Assembly (NCBI GenBank): GCA_030512295.1
Contig: JAULSR010000006.1
Coordinates: 806,001-870,000, forward strand
Source of the DNA: Bombardia bombarda
Lineage: Eukaryota; Ascomycota; Sordariomycetes; Sordariales; Lasiosphaeriaceae
Direction: 5' to 3'
DNA: 64,000 bases
Part shown: in pieces, positions 57,314 through 64,000 of the stretch
Position numbering within the stretch: the stretch's first letter is position 1
Layout of the letters: each line of letters begins with the position of its first letter
Position numbers and translations under genes: made by a program
The notes under the pieces: generated by a model
Told to the model about the DNA's origin: nothing
The model's input: only the letters and a program-made list of their open reading frames with translations
Database searches by the model: none

Positions 57314-58004
57314 GTCGCTCTGCGTGTGTGTTAAGCCTATGGGCGATTCACAAATTCCGTGACAGCCTGCATTAGGCGGTTGGTTGTTTTGGCGTTGGTT
57401 GGGCTGTCTTTGAAGATCTCGGGATGATGTCAGTGACAATTGAATGTCTAGGTCGGGGAGCTGACTGAGCTGAGACCGCGCTGTCTAGGCGTGGGGTGTA
57501 TCGTCCACTCAGACTCGACACAGCCCACACATAACCCTAAGTCCCTAACACACAGACAGTGGAGGGTCCGATCACGGTAGAGTCCCAATGATAGGTACAA
57601 TAAACAGGTACCTGTAAGCCAAATACAAGTAAAACAAGCCAAGTTGGCCCACCATTCAAGTGAGTCGAATCAAATCCGAATCTCAAATTACTTACCTGAC
57701 TTGATATGTGGACCACGTCCTTTGTACCTAGGTATTTTTCATATGAGGAAGAAATCCTCCTTTTTTTTTTCGGCTTGTCAACCGCTAACTAATTTGGTCC
57801 ACTTTTATCGAGCCAACATATTTAAAAATAGGGGAAAAGAGTCTCTCAAGTAAGTGTGGGTAATCTGTCAAGTCAAGCCAAGCAGAGACTCCCGACTGGG
57901 CTTGCTTGCTTTGTTACAGACGCTACAGTAAACAGTATAATATTACACGCTATCTTACGCTATCTTACGCTATCTTACGCTCACTGCTCTGATATAAACA
58001 GTAT
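57314..58004. other. Intergenic between Asn-rich and Gln-rich protein genes
   Basis: Contains a 10-bp tandem (CGCTATCTTA, just over three copies, 57949..57982) close to the Gln-rich gene's stop. No gene was recognised. Confidence 0.5.
57949..57982. repeat. 10-bp tandem repeat near the Gln-rich gene
   Basis: Slightly more than three copies of CGCTATCTTA, ending about 20 nt from the stop codon of the minus-strand gene. Confidence 0.85.
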
Positions 58005-60219
58005 CTAACGATAATTATAATCCAATTGAAACTTCACCTTTTTCTTGGGCTGTCTGGGCTGTTTGGGCTGTTTGGGCTGTTTGGGCTCCATAGGTTCCAT
58101 GGGCTCCTTAGGCTGGATGGTCTGGGTGGTCTGGATGGGCTCGATGGTCTGGGTTGTCTGGATGGGCTCGATGGTCTGGGTTGTCTGGATGGGCTCCATG
58201 GGCTCCTTAGACTCCTTAGACTCCTTAGGCTCCTTAAGCTCCTTAGGTTCCTTAAGCTGGATAGTCTGCATGAGCTGCTGGACCTGCTGGATGGGCTCGA
58301 TGGGCTCGATAGGCTCGATGGGCTCGATGAGCTCGATGGGCTCGATGGGCTCGATGGGCTCGATGGTCTGGGTGGTCTGGATGGGCTGGATGGTCTGGAC
58401 CTGCTGCATGGGCTGCTGAAGCTGCATGGGCTGCTGGAACTGCATGGGCTGCTGTATCTGCTGGATGGGCTGCTGAGCCTGTTGAATAGGCTGTTGGACC
58501 TGCTGCATGGGCTGCTGGACATGCATGGGCTGCTGGGCCTGTTGGATAGGCTGCTGGACATGCATGGGCTGTTGGACCTGCTGGATGAGCTGCTGAGCCT
58601 GATGGATAGGCTGCTGGACCTGCTGTATGGGCTGCTGGACATGTATGGGCTGCTGAACCTGATGGATAGGCTGCTGGACCTGCTGCATGGGTTGCTGAAC
58701 CTGCTGCATAGGCTGTTGGACCTGCTGGATGGGGTGCTGGACATGCATGGGCTGTTGAGCCTGTTGGATAGGCTGCTGGACCTGCTGCATGGGTTGCTGA
58801 ACCTGCTGCATAGGCTGTTGGACCTGTTGGATAGGCTGTTGGACCTGCTGCATAGGCTGCTGGACCTGTTGGATAGGCTGCTGGACATGCATGGGCTGTT
58901 GGACCTGCTGTATGGGCTGCGGGAGCTGGGTGAGCTGCTGGAACTGTTGGACCTCTGGCCGCTGCATGGGCTGCTGGACCTGCTGCATGGGCTGTTGGAC
59001 CTGCTGCATAGGCTGCGGGAGATGTATGGGCTGCTGGAGCTGGACGAGCTTCTGAAATTCCTGGACCTGCTGGATGGGCTGCTGGACCTGCTCCATGGGC
59101 TGCTGAAACCGCTGGATGGGCTGTTGAAACTGCTGGATGGGCTGCTGAAACTGCTGGATAGGCTGCTGGGGCCGCTGAATGGGCTGCTGAAATTGCTGGA
59201 TAGGATTCTGGAGCTGCATGGACAACAGCGCCTTCTTTTCCTTCCAATCCTTCTTCCACCACTTTTCATCAGTCTTCAGGCGTGCAAGACACACCGGCGG
59301 TTCGCTCCCCTTTTCATCCACCACCTTCTTCCCGCCGTCTTCTCGGTCATCCCCTTCTTTTCTGACCACGGGGGCCACGCGGTCAAGCACGGCCCAGACG
59401 CCCGCGGCATACGTTTTTATCTTAGGAATAGAAATCGACAAGACTTCCGGGCCCCCAACTATGCCACACTTCAATTTCGCATCACCACCACCTGCATTGT
59501 TGCGGGTGATGGCCATCTCCTGCTTCAAGGCGGGGTGGAGCGTGTTGTTCCACTGCTCCTCCTCCCATAGCTGCACAGCGATGCTGCTGTCGTCGCTATC
59601 TAGCTTGGCCAGCACTACGGTTTTGACCCTGTGTTGCGACGCCTGGAACCACCACTCCATCTTGTCGTGCAGCTGGAACCACTGCTTTGAATGGCCGGCC
59701 TCGATCACGGTCGTGAAATCGTCTATTTTGCGGTTGTCGCACTCGCCGTAGTCAGGGCAGGTTGGGTGTGACACACACGTTATGATTCCTTCTTGTAAGA
59801 ATAAGTTTGGCGGTTCTGGGCCAAGAAACAATGGAGCCAGCCCGCGATGGAGGGCTTCGTGCACCAGGGTTGGGATTGTGACTTCGAGGGTCTGTCTGGC
59901 GGCCCAGTATTGGAAGCGTAGTTTCCAGTTCTTTTGACGCCTCTGGTCATAGATATCCATTAAGTCGGCTCGGCCTACATCTAGACGGATGGTTAGTATG
60001 TTGTCGAGGACTTGAAGTGGAATTATAGGGGATGTACCTACTCGTAATACTGACGACGTCGTATGCGGTTCTTGTTCGAAGATTTAGGATGATAATGTAC
60101 TTAAAGATATCATATGGCCTCAAGAAGTCGATGCCATAGGCTTTGAAATCACGTCTCTCCCATATCAAAGTACGTCTAGGTGGGGTGCGCAGTTCTCGAA
60201 GCCGCTGGGATGGCGTCAT
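58005..60219 (-). CDS. Gln-rich heptad-repeat protein of unknown function
   Basis: I do not recognise a family. Exon 1 (60219..60042) starts MTPSQRLRELRTPPRRTL. A 61-nt intron (GTAGGT...CTAAC...TCTAG, phase 1) joins to exon 2 (59980..58005), giving 717 residues. The first 300 residues look globular and include Trp-rich blocks (EWWFQASQHRVKTVVLAKL, KWWKKDWKEKKALL). From about residue 320 the protein is made of seven-residue units of the form QQVQQPM/QQFQQPI, broken by HVQQPIQ variants. It ends in IEP, KEP and QTTQTIEP units and a basic tail KKKVKFQLDYNYR. Repeats in multiples of three leave other frames open, so overlapping open frames here are artefacts. Gln-rich low complexity suggests self-association, which is an inference. 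Confidence 0.72.
58040..59215. repeat. Long degenerate 21-bp tandem array
   Basis: Roughly 1.2 kb of units around GGCTGCTGGACCTGCTGCAT (plus strand), period 21 nt, with a 9-nt GGCTCGATG block (about 58280..58370) near the C-terminal coding end. The array encodes the Gln-rich repeats on the minus strand. Confidence 0.85.
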
Positions 60220-61578
60220 GGCGAAGTCTTGTGGGATCTGGATCTGTTAGGCTAGAAATGAGGTGGTTGATGGAGAGTTGAGGGAGACTCGGGAAGAAGG
60301 CAACGACAGCCATTTTCTGATAAATGTGTTTACCTAGGTACCGTAGGTGGTAGTTGCCTTAACATTATCATGCATTGTCTGCAACAAAGTCTATTTGGTA
60401 GCTTTTGATTGCTATTTACCGAAAGTGGAGGAGCAGCTGCTATCCTGTGATAGTGCCTACCTGTGTTGATAAGTGCTGCCGCCCTCGTACGTACAGGATC
60501 TACCCAGCATGTATTTCAACATTTAGAAGGAAGGTACTTCTCAGTTCGGTGTAAGTCAAACGGCGGGCCACTTCCATAGCTTTCATCGGATGTACGAACG
60601 TGTGGTTGACGGCGGTTGAGCTGGGAAGCTCCCTGCACGTCCAACCTAAAATAAAAGGGGGATGCGAACCGCGAGGACATGTGCCCATATGATCGTCCAG
60701 CAGGGGCTACCTGCTTGTGCAATTCGGTAAGAATGTTCTGGTAACGGTCAAGCTGATCACTTCTGACGACTTAAGTCTTTCTCAAATGTCCACGCAGATT
60801 GCATCATCTGCTGACAGCAGCAGTCGGCTGGCACGTGGATGAATGACTGACACCCGCGGGCTGTCTTTGGAACCTTGCTAACCGCGCATCTAAGGGAAGA
60901 TGGAAGGCACTTACATAGAAAAAGACAAAAACCCAAAAGCAGTACAAACCCACAATCTCCGGTCTTTCTTTATCTCTTCACCTTATCTTGCAAAACTCTC
61001 ATCATCGTTGCATGCAACCAAGTGTTCTTATCTTTGTATTTTTTTTTTTTGCAACCAAACTGCAACAGACATCGATCGCCCTTGGGACCAAGTTTGATCG
61101 ACTTCAAAAAAAAGAATCAGTCACGTGCAAGACCCTGCTACACTAAATAAGGCCACTAAACCCCCCACCCCTGCCTGCCTTGCGTGTGCTTCTCCAATCA
61201 GCTGGGCCCAGGCTTTGGCCCAGTGAGCCAGTCCAGTCAGCCCGCCCGCGCCGCCCCATCATTCCCATTCAAGTCCTTCTGACGCTCAGACGCCGTGACA
61301 CCCTGACGCAGCCTGTTGCTTGCTTTCCAAGTCTCCATCGACGTCGTCTCGACCTACACCACCTACCACCACCTGCCAGCTGCTGCCTCCCGCATCCATC
61401 AACGCAAACCACCACCACCACCTCTTTCTAGCTACTCTTCATCGACCTGCTTTTTAGTTCTCCGCCAGCAGCCCCTGTCGTCGACGTCAGCGTTCATTCC
61501 AACTTCTCTTCGCAACATTCGGCTAGCTCTCGGCTTGCTCTCGCAAACACACACACACACACACACACACCGCCCAAA
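60220..61578. other. Shared upstream region of Gln-rich and YPT1 genes
   Basis: About 1.36 kb between divergent starts. The last 400 nt are pyrimidine-rich, as in leaders of highly expressed fungal genes. A (AC)n run (61546..61570) ends 8 nt before the YPT1 ATG. No gene was recognised. Confidence 0.5.
61546..61570. repeat. (AC)n repeat just before the YPT1 start
   Basis: About twelve AC units, probably inside the 5' leader, separated from the ATG by CGCCCAAA. Confidence 0.85.
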
Positions 61579-62887
61579 ATGAATCCCGAGTAGTACGCAT
61601 CTTCCCTCCCCAATCGCCCGCATCGCAGCGGCAGCATCGCGACATCGCAGTATCTCGCATCGCCCTTCCTCCTCCAAGATGTCCCGATCTGCTGCAACCG
61701 CTGCTGCCGCCGATCGCATCGCCCGCCTGACTTGACTCCTCTTTCGTTGCCCTCCTCCTAGTAGTTGCTGACGTTTCTTCTCTATCAGGGTCTACCCCCC
61801 GCTGTCTCGCCTCGCCTGCCTGCCGCATGCCGACTCATCACTCATCTGGGAGGAGCGAGCACATGTCGCGGCGATGATATCGCTTTCATGTCTTAGCCAT
61901 ACTGACCTTGTCCCCCCTCTTGCCGATAGATACGATTACCTCTTCAAGCTCCTCCTCATCGGTGACTCCGGTGTTGGAAAGTCTTGCCTGCTCCTGCGAT
62001 TCGCCGACGACACGTACACCGAGTCGTACATCTCCACCATCGGCGTCGACTTTGTACGTATTTCTCTACGATGTCAGACCGCGAGGACGACGATCAAACA
62101 TCAACCAGTCAGTCGACAAGGGGCATGTGTGCTAACGAGTGGACGCAGAAAATCCGGACGATCGAGCTCGATGGCAAGACAGTCAAGCTTCAGATTGTAA
62201 GCTGACCTCCCCCCGTCTGCCCCTTTCCCCGCTTTTCTGGCTTCAGACGATTTTTTTGATTTTTTTTGGAGAAAAAGATGAGGATACGATGGGCGATTCG
62301 ATAAGAAGGGGTGTTGGGAGATGAATGATGAATGGATATTGGTTGGACTGGACTGGATTGGAGTAGATGGACGGACCGATGGGCTAACAAGAAACAATTA
62401 TAGTGGGATACCGCGGGCCAAGAACGCTTCCGCACCATCACATCGTCGTACTACCGGGGCGCCCACGGCATCTGCGTCGTCTACGACGTGACCGACATGG
62501 ACAGCTTCAACAACGTCAAGCAGTGGCTGCAGGAGATTGACAGATATGCCACCGAGGGCGTCAACAAGCTGCTGGTGGGCAACAAGAGCGATATGTCGGA
62601 CAAGAAGGTGGTTGATTACACAGTTGCCAAGGTACGTCTCACTACCTCACTAATATCACATGGGCGATACTAAACCTCGTTGATAGGAATTCGCCGACTC
62701 CCTCGGCATCCCCTTCCTCGAGACTTCGGCCAAGAACGCCAGCAACGTTGAGCAGGCCTTCTTGACGATGGCGCGCCAGATCAAGGAGCGCATGGGCAGC
62801 AGCATCGCCACCAACAACACGAAAGCCAGCGTTAATGTCTCGCCTGGCCAGGGCGTGAGCAACAACCAGTCGGGCGGCTGCTGCTAG
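61579..62887 (+). CDS. YPT1: Rab GTPase Ypt1/Rab1, five exons
   Basis: Ypt1 is the small GTPase for ER-to-Golgi traffic and autophagy. Exons: 61579..61589, 61930..62053, 62149..62196, 62404..62631, 62687..62887; phases agree and give 203 residues, the usual length. Exon 1 is only 11 nt (MNP plus two bases). The protein then reads EYDYLFKLLLIGDSGVGKSC, with P-loop GDSGVGKS, switch I ISTIGVDF, switch II WDTAGQERFR, NKSD and ETSAKN guanine-binding motifs, and the C-terminal GGCC double-cysteine prenylation site. The sequence is nearly identical to known fungal Ypt1, so the splice model is very reliable. The first intron is 340 nt; the others are 95, 207 and 55 nt. Confidence 0.97.
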
Positions 62888-64000
62888 AGAATGGCTGGAT
62901 GATGGAGGGGGTGTATGTGGGATGGAATGATGTGGAAAGAGTGTAGTTACTTACTTACACTCGGTGTTCTTTTTTTTTTTTTAATATTTCTACGGCTTTT
63001 TCTTTTTCCTCTCTTGCATCGGTTGGTTTCTGCTCCTGCTGCCTCTTGCTGCTGTGGATGGAGAGTTTGTCTCTCCGTGAGTGTGCGATTGTTTGTATTG
63101 TTTTTGACGGGCTCTGGCTGGTTGGTTGGTTGGGATGGGGCGGGTGGGCTGGCTGGGATGCACTGAGCTGAGGCTGGTTGAACTGGACTAGGGCTAGAGC
63201 TTTAGTGATGCTTTGCTGCCGTGCTTTTTTTGAGTCCCTGAACAGCTACCGCTACTACTACCAAGTGCTACTTGTTGCTAGCTCTCATTTTGTGGGCCGT
63301 TGCTCAGAGAGGAAGGGGATGGAGTATACGCAAACATACACACACACACTTACTCATTGTTGGCTGCCGTTGTTTGATTTTTCATTGGTTTTTTTTTTTT
63401 TCTTTTTCGTTTTTAGGGGTTTGGTTAGACTGTTTATTTTCGGGGTTTCTGCCTGCCTACCTGCCCACCTTACCTTTACATACCTGTCTATCTATCTATC
63501 TACTCATCGAACCTATTGCTCGGGAGCTTGATGACTTGTTGATTGGGGAGGTGGGTGTGGTGGGTAAGCGTTGAGTGCAGGAGGGGAGAGAGGAGGCGGG
63601 AGAGGAAGGGGAAGAGAGGAGAGTTATGGATAGAGATGGGGACCGATGAGGCAAAGCAGTAGCAAGTAGCAGGAGTAAGTAATGGGAGCAGAAGCAGGAA
63701 CAATAGGAGGGACTTGAGCAATATCGGCAGTACCTGACATAATAACTCTGACGGTTTCTCAGATGGTCTCATATCTCAGGTAGCCAATATCGGGCGCGGG
63801 TGCGTACTGCGAGACTCGACTAGACAGACCCTCCTATTTGCGTTTGTCAGGTCAGCTCTGTTCGCCATGTTGGATTTTATTGTGACTTGACCTGGCCTGA
63901 TCAGTGTAGGTCAGGTGGTCCGATCAAGTCGGCGTATTGTGCTGGATTCTGTTATTCAGTTTTGCTACCCTTACCCTATCGAATTACTGAGTTACGCTGG
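62888..64000. other. Right-edge flank downstream of YPT1
   Basis: About 1.1 kb to the window edge. Contains poly-T runs (near 62970 and 63390) and TATC/GTTG simple words. No gene was recognised. Confidence 0.5.

Noticed and set aside
1..64000. CRISPR array, bacterial operon or prophage
   Set aside because: Introns and eukaryotic gene content throughout; the tandem repeats lack unique spacers.

Overview
The window is nuclear DNA of a filamentous ascomycete, most likely a Sordariomycete. The reasons are short GT-AG introns (mostly 45-80 nt) with CTAAC-like branch sites, a RID/Masc1-type cytosine methyltransferase (a Pezizomycotina family), a fungal 2EXR-domain protein, and fungal forms of SEN1, Ctf4/SepB, Vps24, carnitine acetyltransferase and Ypt1. 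I cannot name the species from sequence alone. Exon boundaries were worked out by eye from splice signals and reading phase.

Left part (1-13 kb): the 5' end of a SEN1-type helicase runs off the left edge (minus). Next come a minus-strand HhH-GPD DNA glycosylase, a plus-strand RID-like DNA methyltransferase that points away from it, and the ESCRT-III subunit Vps24. Middle part (13-39 kb): a five-exon PUF RNA-binding gene (minus) has unusually long introns in its N-terminal half. A 7.9 kb gene-free, microsatellite-rich stretch follows. Then come the RNA polymerase III second-largest subunit RET1 (plus), the replisome adaptor Ctf4/SepB (minus), a divergent WD40 gene (plus), a tRNA-like element, and a Yat2/FacC-type carnitine acetyltransferase (minus).

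Right part (39-64 kb) is more accessory in character. It holds an 8-bp minisatellite, a 2EXR protein, an FHA-domain protein kinase divergent from an AT-hook protein with a duplicated Trp-rich module, a small SET protein, a conserved fungal protein with a long Asn run and a frame break, a Gln-rich heptad-repeat protein, and finally the housekeeping Rab GTPase Ypt1 in five exons.

There is no operon logic here. The functional themes are genome defence and repair (methyltransferase plus glycosylase), chromatin and replication (Ctf4, AT-hook, SET, FHA kinase), RNA biology (SEN1, PUF, RET1) and membrane traffic (Vps24, Ypt1). Two genes (WD40 at 33.4 kb, Asn-rich protein at 56.0 kb) show one-base frame breaks at G/C homopolymers, and the glycosylase has an unresolved frame change. 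This may reflect assembly errors rather than true pseudogenes. I saw no transposase, rRNA, CRISPR array or virus-like gene.
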